From Streptomyces sp. WAC05374 (lineage in GTDB: Bacteria; Actinomycetota; Actinomycetes; Streptomycetales; Streptomycetaceae): DNA of 64,000 bases. A model generated the notes under the pieces. It saw only the letters and a program-made list of their open reading frames with translations. It was not told the DNA's origin and did no database searches. How positions within the stretch are numbered: the first letter of the stretch is position 1; each line of letters opens with the position of its first letter. The translations under genes were made by a program, and so were the position numbers. Positions 51,339 to 59,589 of this stretch are shown here, piece by piece. The DNA lies in the NCBI RefSeq assembly GCF_004353505.1, contig NZ_SMNQ01000013.1:1-64000 (forward strand). The letters run 5' to 3'.

Positions 51339-52436
51339 CTGCGCAAGCTGAAGTCCGGTAAATGGCAGGCCACCGTACGCAACCGGGCAGGAGACCGGTT
51401 CAGCGAGTCATTCCCCCTCAAGGCCCAGGCGCGGGCCTGGGCCGTCGAGCTGGAGACCCAGTTCGCTCGCGGAAGCATGCGCGACCCGCGGGCTGGCGAG
51501 ATAGCATTCCGCGATTGGCACGACCGCTGGTGGAACGCACGTGTGGTCGAGCCCCACACCTTGCGGGGCGACGCATCCAGCATCAACCACCACGTCATGC
51601 CCTACTGGGCGGATTGGGAAATGCGGGCCATCACCCGCATGGACGTCCAGAGCTGGATCCGCGCCCTGGTCGAGAAGGGCGCCGGCGCCGCAGCGATAAA
51701 GCGCGCCTACAACTTGACGTCCTCTATCATGCGTGCGGCCGTCGACGACGACGTGATAGCGGTGACGCCCTGCCGCAGCATCGACTTGCCCCAGGTCGCG
51801 GTAAAGCCGCCGCAGTGGTTCACGCTCGATCAGGCACAGAGCATCCTGGACGAACTGCCCACCGTGTGGCGGACGATGTGCCTGCTCGGCTTCTACACCG
51901 GGTTGCGCTGGGGCGAGCTGTCCGGCCTTCACCGGCACCGCATCGATCAACGTCGCTCGCGACTGTTCGTGGTGGAGGTCAATACCAAGAGCGGTATCAA
52001 GGAGTACCCGAAGAGCTCCAAGAGCCGCCGGGAGGTTCCACTGCCGCCCCACGTCCTGGAGGCACTTGAACGTCACATCCATGGGCTTGACCGTGATGCC
52101 GTGGTGTTCACCACCGTCACCAAGGGCCGGGCGGGACGTCTCCTCGACGACGGCAATTGGCGTCGGCAGACTTGGTGGCCGGCTGTAGAAGGGGCCTACT
52201 ACTTCGACGGTGATGGTGAGCAGCAGCTCGTCCCACACTATCCGCCGCACTCCATGCGTCACACCTGCGCCTCTTGGCTGGTCCAGAAGGGAGTCTCGCT
52301 CTACGAGGTCCAGCACCTTCTGGGCCACGAGAGCTTCCAGACCACCCAGCGCTACGCCCACCTGCAGCCGGACGCACACAAGGCCGTCCTCGGAGCCTGG
52401 GAGCGTTTGGAGGCTCAGTTGACCGTCGCCGCATAA
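51339..52436 (+). CDS. int-like: Tyrosine integrase, start codon uncertain
   Basis: At least 319 residues from an ATG at 51477, but homology clearly extends upstream (YLRKLKSGKWQATVRNRAGD), where the usual ATG seems to be replaced: after a stop at 51318-51320 the frame has AGGAG, then ACC GCG TAC, and no ATG or GTG. A CTG at 51339 is the first near-cognate start. The catalytic domain has GFYTGLRWGELSG (Arg), HSMRHTCASWL (HxxR), LGHESFQTTQRYAHL (His and Tyr). It would catalyse site-specific integration/excision. It may be silenced by start-codon loss or use CTG. Confidence 0.75.
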   Translation: MRKLKSGKWQATVRNRAGDRFSESFPLKAQARAWAVELETQFARGSMRDPRAGEIAFRDWHDRWWNARVVEPHTLRGDASSINHHVMPYWADWEMRAITRMDVQSWIRALVEKGAGAAAIKRAYNLTSSIMRAAVDDDVIAVTPCRSIDLPQVAVKPPQWFTLDQAQSILDELPTVWRTMCLLGFYTGLRWGELSGLHRHRIDQRRSRLFVVEVNTKSGIKEYPKSSKSRREVPLPPHVLEALERHIHGLDRDAVVFTTVTKGRAGRLLDDGNWRRQTWWPAVEGAYYFDGDGEQQLVPHYPPHSMRHTCASWLVQKGVSLYEVQHLLGHESFQTTQRYAHLQPDAHKAVLGAWERLEAQLTVAA

Positions 52437-52442
52437 ACGATG

Positions 52443-52480
52443 CTTCGCCCTGTCCGCCACGGACAGGGCGAAGTCTTTTT
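52443..52480 (+). terminator. Rho-independent terminator after the integrase
   Basis: Perfect 13-bp stem CTTCGCCCTGTCC/GGACAGGGCGAAG with a 5-base loop and the tail TCTTTTT, starting 7 bases after the integrase stop. Confidence 0.92.
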
Positions 52481-52720
52481 GGCGGTGTAGTCCCGGGTCA
52501 CGGGCTGGTCGATCGGCTCCACCGCGTAAGACGGCCTGCGCCTCCGTCAACGCGTACTGCACGGCTCCTGCTCCACTAGACGGGATGAGAAGGGACCGCC
52601 AAGATAAGGCGGGCACGCTGCGCTCGACCTGCGCCTGTCCCACTTTCTGGAGCCGCAGCCCAGCCTTGGGCCCCGCCGAGCGCGACAGCTGGGGTACTGC
52701 CTCCCAGCAGTCCGGAGTAC

Positions 52721-52900
52721 GGCCTCACCGCTCAACGGCTGTGACGCTCATTTGACGCTCCGGGCCTCCGATAGCCTCCTGGCGGGACCGTCAAACCCGG
52801 TCTGACCTGCACGTTCTCTCACGTCGGCGCAATGCGACATGTTTCCGATGACCCACCACGTGGAGTGCGTGGCGATCCTGGAGCCGGTGAAGTAGGGCGC
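52721..52900. repeat. 180-bp direct repeat, copy 1
   Basis: Ungapped match to 56502-56681 with about 24 differences (87% by eye). Contains GTGACGCTCATTTGACGCTC (52741-52760), two GACGCTC words 11 bp apart, like an integrase arm-type site. A third short match lies at 54293-54314. Confidence 0.82.
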
Positions 52901-53165
52901 TGAGCTGCGGTTACCTCCGGTTCTTCAGTCTGCTCCACGGCTGCCGACCTGTTTCCACCAGTGCACGACGTGAACGTGTCGGGGGACCCGGGAGAGGGAT
53001 TGACTGCTTCGCAAACGTCGTGCGCGAGGGTGGACGTGTTGTCCCTGCTTTGCGGGGCGTAGGGGAAACGTCTTGACGCTGATCCCGACGGAGCGTCAGG
53101 CGAGTGGTGCTTCTGCCCGCACGGTCCTCTGCCGCCCCTGCCGTCTTTCCCCTGGGCAGATGGTG

Positions 53166-53459
53166 TCAGAGCGGCGCAGGGCTGCAGAGCGCGGCCGCGA
53201 CGACGACACCGGCTCCGCCGAGGGCGCCGGTGAGGTACCCGGCCAGTCCCGGGCGGCGGCCGAGGCGCTGGGAGACGCGTCCCATGACGACGGCGGCGAC
53301 GGCGGAGCCCGCGGTGAGCAGGGCGATGGGCAGTCCGGACAGCGAGGTGTCGTGGAACATCTGCCCGGCCAGCAGCCCGGCGACGGTGACCCCGGCGCCG
53401 AGGCCGACACCGCTGAGGCCCTGGGAGATGAGCAGCACGGTCATGGTGCGTTTCTGCAC
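53166..53459 (-). pseudogene. MFS transporter N-terminal fragment
   Basis: 97 residues with three hydrophobic segments (MTVLLISQGLSGVGLGAG, LPIALLTAGSAVAAVVMG, GYLTGALGGAGVVVAAAL) and the MFS-type loop RVSQRLGRRPGLA between. The frame stops after the third segment; the rest of the transporter is missing. Confidence 0.65.
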
Positions 53460-53567
53460 CGCGGGAACAGCGGGGCCGGAGCGGTGATGGCCGGGGTTCG
53501 GGTGGGAGTGAGGGGCGGGTGGCCCATGTGTACGTACCTTCGGGACGCCGGGAGGCCGGGGTGTCGG

Positions 53568-53830
53568 CTATCGAGCGGTGGCCACGACGAGGGCGTCGGC
53601 CTCGGCCACGGCGCGGGCGAGCGACGCGTCGTGTGTGTCCGCAGGGGGGGCAGCGGTGAGGGCGGGGCCAGGCGCCGGGCGACAGCCGCGGCGGGTCTCT
53701 GCCGGCCGGGGCCCGGTCGTGTCCGGCGTGCGGGCCCGAGACGTACCTGGGGTCAGCCGCGGACGCCGAAGCCGACGCGGTCGGCAAGACCGGCGGCGGC
53801 GAAGGCGGCGATGAGCTCGTCGACTGTGCC
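53568..53830 (-). pseudogene. Two gene tails (flavin-reductase-like and unknown)
   Basis: Reading on the reverse strand, ARAVAEADALVVATAR ends at a stop at 53568 and resembles the flavodoxin-fold segment of FMN reductases before it breaks off. Further upstream, VDELIAAFAAAGLADRVGFG ends at a stop near 53756. Both look like debris of unrelated genes. Confidence 0.3.
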
Positions 53831-53911
53831 GCGGGACAGCTAGGAGGATCGAAAAACCCGATACTCCGCGCAGTTAGGGTCATCCATAGCGACAAGGCTG
53901 GAGGGGCGAGT

Positions 53912-54031
53912 ATGCCTGATGCCCCTGTGACTCAGTCAAGTAGTTCTTCCCCCGGGACGACGCGAAGGGACGGCCTGACGCTTGTCGATACGGCCCTGAC
54001 CGTGGTCGCTGGTCCATGGGGCGACCCATAG
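53912..54031 (+). pseudogene. Short ORF with good ribosome site, probably truncated
   Basis: 39 codons from an ATG with GGAGGGG about 7 bases upstream. LTLVDTALTVVAGPWGDP looks like the N-terminus of a protein, but a TAG ends it at 54029-54031. Probably the leftover start of a larger gene. Between 54032 and 54426 I see no gene, only the short repeat at 54293-54314. Confidence 0.35.
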
Positions 54032-54292
54032 TGCTACTGGAGACCGCGCGCCCCCTCTGCCCTCCTCGCGTACGGAGCTGGCGACGAAGCGCTCCCTAGC
54101 TTCTTGTTCGGCCATGCGCGTCCGAGCAGCGGAGAGTCCTCCCCGCGGCCGACTTCGGGCAGGGAGTGCTGCGAGGGCGCCCAGACGTCCCGCATGAGAG
54201 CAACGACTCACTCAGGCAATTGGTGCGGGCTCGGTCGGCAGGTCTCAGGCAGTGCATGCCGCTCTTGCAGGAAGACCGGTGGCGCGTCGAGC

Positions 54293-54314
54293 GTGACGCT
54301 CATTCGACGCTCCG
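54293..54314. repeat. Third copy of the GACGCTC pair motif
   Basis: GTGACGCTCATTCGACGCTC matches the core of the 180-bp repeats at 52741-52762 and 56522-56543, differing by one base from each. Two GACGCTC words 11 bp apart suggest a protein-binding site such as a recombinase arm site. Confidence 0.6.
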
Positions 54315-54426
54315 ACGCCGTCCTCGACGAGGGCGAGTAGGACCCGTAACCGGCGACACCGGCATGGCGCCGTCCCCACGACAAGGCTGGCGCGCACGCT
54401 CAACCGCATCGAAGGAGCCGTAACCG

Positions 54427-54819
54427 ATGACCACCCCCGACGCCACGCCCCCGCAGTGGCCCATCCCCACCACCCCGCCTGCCCATGACCCGGCGCTGCT
54501 CGGACGGGCGATGCGGGACATGCGCCTGGCCTGACGCGCCCGCGGCATCCTGGCCGAACTCGCCACCGGCTTCATCCCCGGCCAGGAGCCCACGGTCAGC
54601 GAACTGAACTCCCTCACCCGTGACGAGCGCCTGGCGCCGAGGGCCGCGACGCCTTCCGCAAGGCGGTCGGCGAGCTGCGCATCCTCGGCTACCTCACACC
54701 CGACCGCACCACGGCCTCCGGCGTGGGCGAGCACCTGGTCGCGGACCTCGCCCCGGCCGCCGACGCCTGCCTGACCCCACAGCGCTACGGCCACAGCCCG
54801 CTCACGGACGGGAGCTGAC
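54427..54819 (+). pseudogene. Broken helix-turn-helix gene upstream of tpg remnant
   Basis: Starts at an ATG; an in-frame TGA at 54532-54534 stands where CGA (Arg) would continue the reading. After VSELNSLTRDERLA a frameshift near 54645 is needed to reach GRDAFRKAVGELRILGYLTP and the terminal stop at 54817. The winged-helix look (RARGILAELATGFIPG, FRKAVGELRILGYL) suggests a DNA-binding protein. It ends 2 bp before the tpg start. Confidence 0.6.
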
Positions 54820-54821
54820 CA

Positions 54822-55374
54822 GTGGGCGAGATTGAGGACGCTATCCGGCGGGCCGACTTCGAGGCGTTCACCCGCGAACCCCCCAAGGGCCTCAAAGCTC
54901 GCATCAACTTCCTGTTGGGGTCGCTGAAGACGACCAAGGCCGTCACCGCCGAGCTCGGCGTCACCCAGCGCTCGGTGGAGCGCTACCGCACCGGTCAGCG
55001 CAAACACCCGCCGGGGCCCATCGCCGACCGAATCGAGACGGCCGTCCGCGGCCGCTGGCAGCCGAAGGTCCGAGGGCGCCACCGTAAGCAGGCCGCCACC
55101 AGCACCGGCATCACCGTCGAAACGAGGGCCCGGTTCGGCTACACCGCGCCGATCGGCACCGCGACGACGGCCGGATGCGCCGGCTGACCGTCCACCTTCC
55201 CCCGCTTACGCCCGCCGCCTGTTCGGCGCCCAACAGCAGGGCGCCACCGACCAGCAGATGCGGGACATCGTCGCCGAAGGACTGCAGGAGGTGTACTTCA
55301 AGGACGGCGGACGCCGCGCCGCGGGCCTCGAGGTCGCCCTCACCGACATCGACTACTTCGACGTCTCCTACTGA
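54822..55374 (+). pseudogene. tpg: Frameshifted telomere terminal-protein gene (tpg-like)
   Basis: The first ~110 codons (AIRRADFEAFTREPPKGLKA, then LGVTQRSVERYRTGQRK and TRARFGYTAPIG) match Tpg, the protein covalently capping linear Streptomyces replicons. The frame then ends at 55187, but the rest of the family sequence continues in other frames: MRRLTVHLPP, then RRLFGAQQQGATDQQMRDIV and EGLQEVYFKDGGRRAAGLEV to a stop at 55372. At least two frameshifts are required, so the gene is dead or was mis-sequenced. Marks descent from a linear replicon. Confidence 0.85.
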
Positions 55375-55426
55375 CAGTGAAGATGCGCAGCACCCCATGC
55401 CTCTGCGGCGACGGAATCTCAGTGGT

Positions 55427-55461
55427 TTCACGCCCGGCCCGTTCAGCGGGGCGGGCGTGAA
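55427..55461. terminator. Hairpin between convergent genes
   Basis: 14-bp arms TTCACGCCCGGCCC and GGGGCGGGCGTGAA with one mismatch and a 7-base loop, between the tpg remnant and the immunity-like gene. There is no T-run, but the position suits bidirectional termination. Confidence 0.5.
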
Positions 55462-55463
55462 CG

Positions 55464-55844
55464 TCACCCTTCGAGCGCCCCCTGCAGGGCCGGGCCCGTC
55501 ATCGCGACGACAGTGGCCATGTCCCGCAGTCCGTCCGGGAGGTCCGCGAGCTGCTCGTCACTACTCACCAGTACGCAGTCCGGAGCAACGATGGCGGCAC
55601 CGAGGCGGTCGGCCAGTTCGGCGACGATGTCCAAGACTCCACCGGATGGGAAGCGGTGGACGCTGATGCCGTCGGCACTCAGGGTTACCTCCGCCTCTCC
55701 GCCGTCGCCTGCCCGGATCAGTATCTCCTCGGCGTCCTGGTCCGCGTTCGCGGCGTGATGTGCCAGTACCTCCCTGGCTACCGGCTCGTCCAGGGTTTCG
55801 GGCTCGCCATCGACAAACCGGTGCAGTGAAATCCCGTATCCCAT
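55464..55844 (-). CDS. Possible immunity protein
   Basis: 126 residues, acidic, with alternating strands (EEILIRAGDGGEAEVTLSAD, ISVHRFPSGGVLDIVAEL, GAAIVAPDCVLVSSDEQLAD). No family recognised. It lies directly downstream of a REase-fold toxin remnant on the same strand, the normal place for an immunity gene of a polymorphic toxin. Start at ATG; a strong hairpin lies about 30 bp upstream. Confidence 0.5.
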   Translation of the reverse strand: MGYGISLHRFVDGEPETLDEPVAREVLAHHAANADQDAEEILIRAGDGGEAEVTLSADGISVHRFPSGGVLDIVAELADRLGAAIVAPDCVLVSSDEQLADLPDGLRDMATVVAMTGPALQGALEG

Positions 55845-55875
55845 ACGTGTGACCTTCCACCTTCTGTGTACCGAA

Positions 55876-55920
55876 CGGGGGTGGTGACCGCCTCACCCTA
55901 AGCGGCGATCACCACCCCCG
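55876..55920. promoter_or_regulatory. Strong hairpin between toxin remnant and immunity-like gene
   Basis: 17-bp arms (55876-55892 and 55904-55920) with one mismatch and an 11-base loop, in the 95-bp gap between the two genes. Could attenuate or stabilise the transcript. Confidence 0.55.
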
Positions 55921-55939
55921 GTGTCCGACGGGCGTCCTG

Positions 55940-56290
55940 TTACGGGGTGTACACGACCGTGATGCTGGTGATCCTCTCGGCCTTCAGCATCGCCTTGAAC
56001 GCGGGAACCGCGTCGGCCTCAGAGCAGTGCCAGACGATCGGTATGCCGTGCCTTTCGAATGCCTTGTTCTGCCTCTGAGCCTCTTCAGCAGCACTCTTAT
56101 ACCACTTGTAGAAATTTCCGGTCTTGGGATCGATGAGACCGAGGTATTCATGCTTCGCGTCGAGCAGGGTCCCGTTCTTGAACCCGTCGAACTTCACCCA
56201 TCCCGATTTCGTGTCCGCCGTGAGCCGGTACACCATTCCGGCGGGAACACTAGTAATCCGAACCTGGTAAGCCAGGGCAGATGCCTTCAT
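55940..56290 (-). pseudogene. REase-fold polymorphic-toxin C-terminus, truncated
   Basis: From the first ATG this is 116 residues, but the frame stays open and protein-like upstream to about 56500 (LAKLEKTVNASEDFAKTCPR, VGVCWADLTGPGEWKAENES), so the true protein was longer. WVKFDGFKNGTLLDAKHEY contains the D...DAK core of Tox-REase-5-like nucleases, and IPIVWHCSEADAVPAF follows. The upstream part is cut by the 180-bp repeat, so secretion and Rhs/WXG-type regions are gone. Confidence 0.65.
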
Positions 56291-56501
56291 GCTTTCGTTC
56301 TCGGCCTTCCACTCACCCGGCCCGGTCAGATCAGCCCAGCAAACGCCGACGGGCTCCGTGGAGAGGGCGGCCTGGGTTGCAGCCCTCGCCTTTCTGGGGC
56401 ATGTTTTGGCGAAGTCCTCGGAGGCGTTGACTGTCTTCTCAAGCTTCGCCAGGGGCGCAGGGTCGATGTCTGGAGCCCTGCATCTGAGCAGCCCGACGTG
56501 C

Positions 56502-56681
56502 GGCCTCCTCGCTCGGCGGCTGTGACGCTCATTAGACGCTCCGGGCGTTCAACAGCCTCCTGGCGGGACCCCTAAACCTGTCCTGACCTGCACGTTCTCT
56601 TGCGTCGGCGCAACGTGACATGTTTCCGATGACGCACCATGTGGAGTGCGTGGCGATTTTGGAGCCGGTTAAGTAGGGCGG
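56502..56681. repeat. 180-bp direct repeat, copy 2
   Basis: Matches 52721-52900 at a constant offset of 3781 bp, about 87% identity by eye. Its left end abuts the truncated toxin and its right end lies 80 bp before an IS5-type element. Confidence 0.82.
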
Positions 56682-56761
56682 CTGACCAGCGGCTTTTCAA
56701 GGGCGTGGTGTGGGCGTTATGGACGATCATGGACGATCTCGTAATGCTCACCGGGCCCTCG

Positions 56762-57630
56762 TCTTTAGACGTCGTTTCAGTTGGTGAAGCGGCGGTGGCA
56801 GATGAGGGCTGCGGCTATGCCGACGAAGGCGAGGAAGTGTTCGGGTTTGCGTTCGTAGCGGCGGTGGAGGCGTCGGCAGCCGGCCAGCCAGGACACGGTC
56901 CTTTCGACTACCCATCGGTGTCGGCCGAGCCGCTGTGAGGACTCGATGCCCTTGCGGGCGATGCGGTGGCGGATGCCGCGCTTGCGGAGCCAACGGCGCA
57001 GGTGGTCGTAGTCGTAGCCCTTGTCGGCATGGAGGTTGCCGGGCCGTCGGCGGCGCGGTCCGCGACGGGAGCGGATGGGCGGGATGCCGCGCACGAGCGG
57101 TTCAAGGCCCTGACTGTCGTGCATGTTGGCGCCGGAAATGCCGAGCGACAGCGGCAGTCCGTTCCGGTCGGTAATCAGATGGATCTTCGACCCCAACTTG
57201 CCGCGATCGGTCGGATTCGGTCCCGTCAGTGGCCCCTTTTGCCGCCCGCACGCTGACGGAGTCGATCGCGCACCTCGACCAGTCCAGCTCGCCACGGGCG
57301 CCGAGTTCGTCGAGGACGAGGCGGTGGAGCTTCGCCCACACCCGGGCCCGGCTCCACTGCGCAAAGCGCCGGTAGACCGTGGGCCAAGCCGGGCCGAACA
57401 CCGGCGGGAGCTGCCGCCACGTGCAGCCCGACGTCGCGACGAAGATGATCGCCGCCAGGGCCTCACGGTCACCCGCCCGACGCCGGCCCCCGCCCTGCGA
57501 ACGCTTGACCTCCGTGGGCGGCACCGCCCGCCGGAACAACACCCACAACTCGTCCGGCACCAAACGCTCAACCAGATCCGTCATGCACGGTTCAACGAAC
57601 GATCACGCCATAAGAAACGTTGTCTCAAGA
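56762..57630. mobile_element. IS5-family insertion sequence (about 870 bp)
   Basis: Imperfect terminal inverted repeats: TCTTTAGACGTCGTTTC at 56762-56778 and, inverted, GAAACGTTGTCTCAAGA at 57614-57630. They bracket a transposase on the reverse strand. The size fits the IS427-like subgroup of IS5. Target-site duplication was not resolved. Confidence 0.65.
56777..57584 (-). CDS. IS5-family transposase in two frames
   Basis: The first frame (57584 down to about 57240) has LVPDELWVLFRRAVPP, SGCTWRQLPPVFGPAWPTVY and the first catalytic Asp in WSRCAIDSVSVRAAK. The second frame (to 56777) continues as GPNPTDRGKLGSKIHLITD, GNLHADKGYDYDHLRRWL (second Asp) and RWVVERTVSWLAGCRRL (Glu). The switch occurs at AAAAGGGGCC near 57240 and needs +1 (or -2). 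Two-frame expression by programmed shifting is usual in this subgroup, but a mutation is also possible. Confidence 0.85.
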
Positions 57631-57748
57631 GGTCGCCAGAGCTTCGTCCGTTCATGTAGCAACAGGCGAGCTCATAAGAGGAACGACGAAGGCCACTGCC
57701 GCCGCCGTCGTCCGCTGACGTTGTCGTCCGGGTTGCCGTCCAAACCGC

Positions 57749-57786
57749 AAGGAATCCCACTGAATAACCCATCAGTGGGATTCCTT
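57749..57786 (-). terminator. Perfect 15-bp hairpin
   Basis: AAGGAATCCCACTGA (57749-57763) pairs exactly with TCAGTGGGATTCCTT (57772-57786), with an 8-base loop, 37 bp after the stop of the reverse-strand gene at 57823. Likely its terminator, though no long T-run follows. Confidence 0.65.
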
Positions 57787-57822
57787 ACGGGTGGTGGGCC
57801 TTTCAGTGATACAGTCCAGAAG

Positions 57823-58107
57823 TTACTGAGGCTCACCCTCGCTGAACGACTGCAGCATAGATCTCAAGCTGCCGATCGCGGCTTGCGCTTCTTCCCGCTC
57901 CGAGGCATCTACCCAGCTTCGCCAGAACCATCCATCCGTGGGCAGTGCGACTTCCAATGCCTGAAGAGCGGAAAGTGCCAAGGTGGCGGGAATCGGTTTT
58001 GCCAGCCATTCTACGACTTCGGGGTACTCCTCGTACCATTCAAGCGACCGCCTCGCAGGTGTATTGGCCGCGACTACGCCAGCGGCTGCAATCACCTCCT
58101 CCGGCAA
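57823..58107 (-). CDS. Small acidic protein, DUF4259/immunity-like, maybe partial
   Basis: 94 residues: PEEVIAAAGVVAANTPARRS and a helical, acidic remainder. The opening resembles the middle of DUF4259 proteins, whose N-terminal GTWG segment is missing here, so it may be truncated. It lies downstream of an Rhs/GIY-YIG toxin remnant on the same strand, so an immunity role is plausible. Confidence 0.45.
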   Translation of the reverse strand: MPEEVIAAAGVVAANTPARRSLEWYEEYPEVVEWLAKPIPATLALSALQALEVALPTDGWFWRSWVDASEREEAQAAIGSLRSMLQSFSEGEPQ

Positions 58108-58281
58108 GACTGAACTGGATGACCTCCCGCCGCCCTCGATGGCTGCATGGAACGTTTAGTCCAGGACGGCCATTCGCTGCGCGGCAGGCTTCCCTTCCAG
58201 CCCATCGAGGTAATCTTCAGTCTGTGTCGTTATCGAACGGGCCGGATCCCCAGGTTCCCATTTTGCCTCCGAGTTTGGACT

Positions 58282-59095
58282 TTACGGCAGATACCCACTG
58301 AATGGGACGTCTATCTCGGGGCCTCTGCGGTTCACCAGGGTCACCCCCCTGGACTTCAACCCCTCCATGACGGTCTGTTCAACTCGACGAGAAGTAACAG
58401 CATTGGCACCGCTCGGCAAGTGGAAGTGTGTGACGTTCACGACGTCATCGACGGTGTATCCCCCTTTACGGACCGCGTGGCGTGAACGCATCGACTTGTT
58501 GACACGTGTTCTCATGCTGTCGGTGGAGCTGCCGACGTACTTCCTTCCGTCGCTGAGGTGAATGGTGTAGATCCCGGGACTGCTGGGTACGTCGAATTTC
58601 GTCCCCGGTCCACAATTGGCATTGTTTCGGATTGTCGTCTGTGAAGGTCCATGTGCTGCCGTCCACATTGGTGAATGCGGAGTCGGCCTGACTCATTACG
58701 CCTTTCTTGCCGTTGTCGTGTGACTTTCCGTTCCCCTGGTTCGGCTGCTTTTCCTTGGCCATGATCGCGTCGGCCTCGGACTTGCACGGGTAGGTGCAGG
58801 AGCTGGTGCCACCGCCGTGGTCCGGCATCAGGCCCGTGGGGTCGGAGTACGTAACGGGGCTGTTGTTGGCGTAGGTGTAGCCGTGGAGTTGCTGGGAGTC
58901 GGTCAGGTCCATGATCGGGTCGACGCTGATGAAGCGGCCGATCGTGGGGTCGTACTCGCGGGCTCCGATGTGGGTGAGGGCAGTTTCGGTGTCGTTGGTG
59001 CCGCCGACGAAGCCCTTCTTCCCCGTCCAGTTGGCCGGCTGGCTGCCTCGGGGGGCGCCGAAGATGGTGGACTTGCGGCGGGTGACCGCTTGGGT
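58282..59095 (-). pseudogene. Rhs-repeat toxin remnant with GIY-YIG nuclease tip
   Basis: From about 59080 the frame reads an Rhs core end (ALTHIGAREYDPTIGRFISV, LHGYTYANNSPVTYSDPTGL), then a linker with CTYPCKSEADAIMAK. Near 58620 a frameshift moves into PSSPGIYTIHLSDGRKYVGS (the GIY...YVG core), with Arg, RRVEQTVMEGL (Glu) and VTLVNRRGPEI (Asn) completing a GIY-YIG nuclease. The upstream Rhs shell is missing. This was the C-terminal tip of a contact-dependent or secreted polymorphic toxin. Confidence 0.78.
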
Positions 59096-59110
59096 TGCGT
59101 CGTTGGTGAC

Positions 59111-59284
59111 AGGAGCGCGAACGACAACAACTTCGTCATCAGTGCCGACGAGGCTCACGCCAGGGCGGGATCCCCTGCAACGCCCACCATTCTGGTGAAC
59201 GGTCAACCGCTCCCGGTCGCCATGGCGGACGCCATTTACGACAAGGGCGACTTCGCCGGCATCATGCGCAGCTATCTGGGCTGA
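59111..59284 (+). pseudogene. DsbA-family C-terminal fragment
   Basis: A 57-codon tail: ISADEAHARAGSPATPTILV then NGQPLPVAMADAIYDKGDFA and a stop. The PTILVNG segment with its cis-Pro is typical of DsbA-type thioredoxin-fold oxidoreductases. The CxxC and N-terminus are absent; it abuts the Rhs remnant on the opposite strand. Confidence 0.6.
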
Positions 59285-59589
59285 GCCGCAGTGGCTGCCG
59301 GTGAGTCCGTTTGCTGTGCGGTCGGAGGCGTCCGGAAGTGGCTGGAGCGCTGGCTGCCGAGCTGTTGGCTACCCGCCCGTTCTTGGTGACGTTCCGTGAC
59401 GCTGGTTGGGCGCGTGCGCTCCAGTCCCCGGGCGATGCGTGCCCGCCCGGTGGAGTGAGCTGCGTCACATGTTGTCACAGCGGTGATGGTCGAGGTGTCT
59501 GGATGCCGAACGCCCCGGAGGCAGGGGGACAGCGCGACCGCGCTCCTTCCTCACGCCTTCGGGGTCAGGCGGAACGACAGGAGCGAGAC

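Noticed and set aside
49111..52800. tRNA attachment site for the integrase
   Set aside because: I looked for a T-loop-like GTTCRANYC with an acceptor stem near the integrase and found no convincing tRNA or tRNA fragment.
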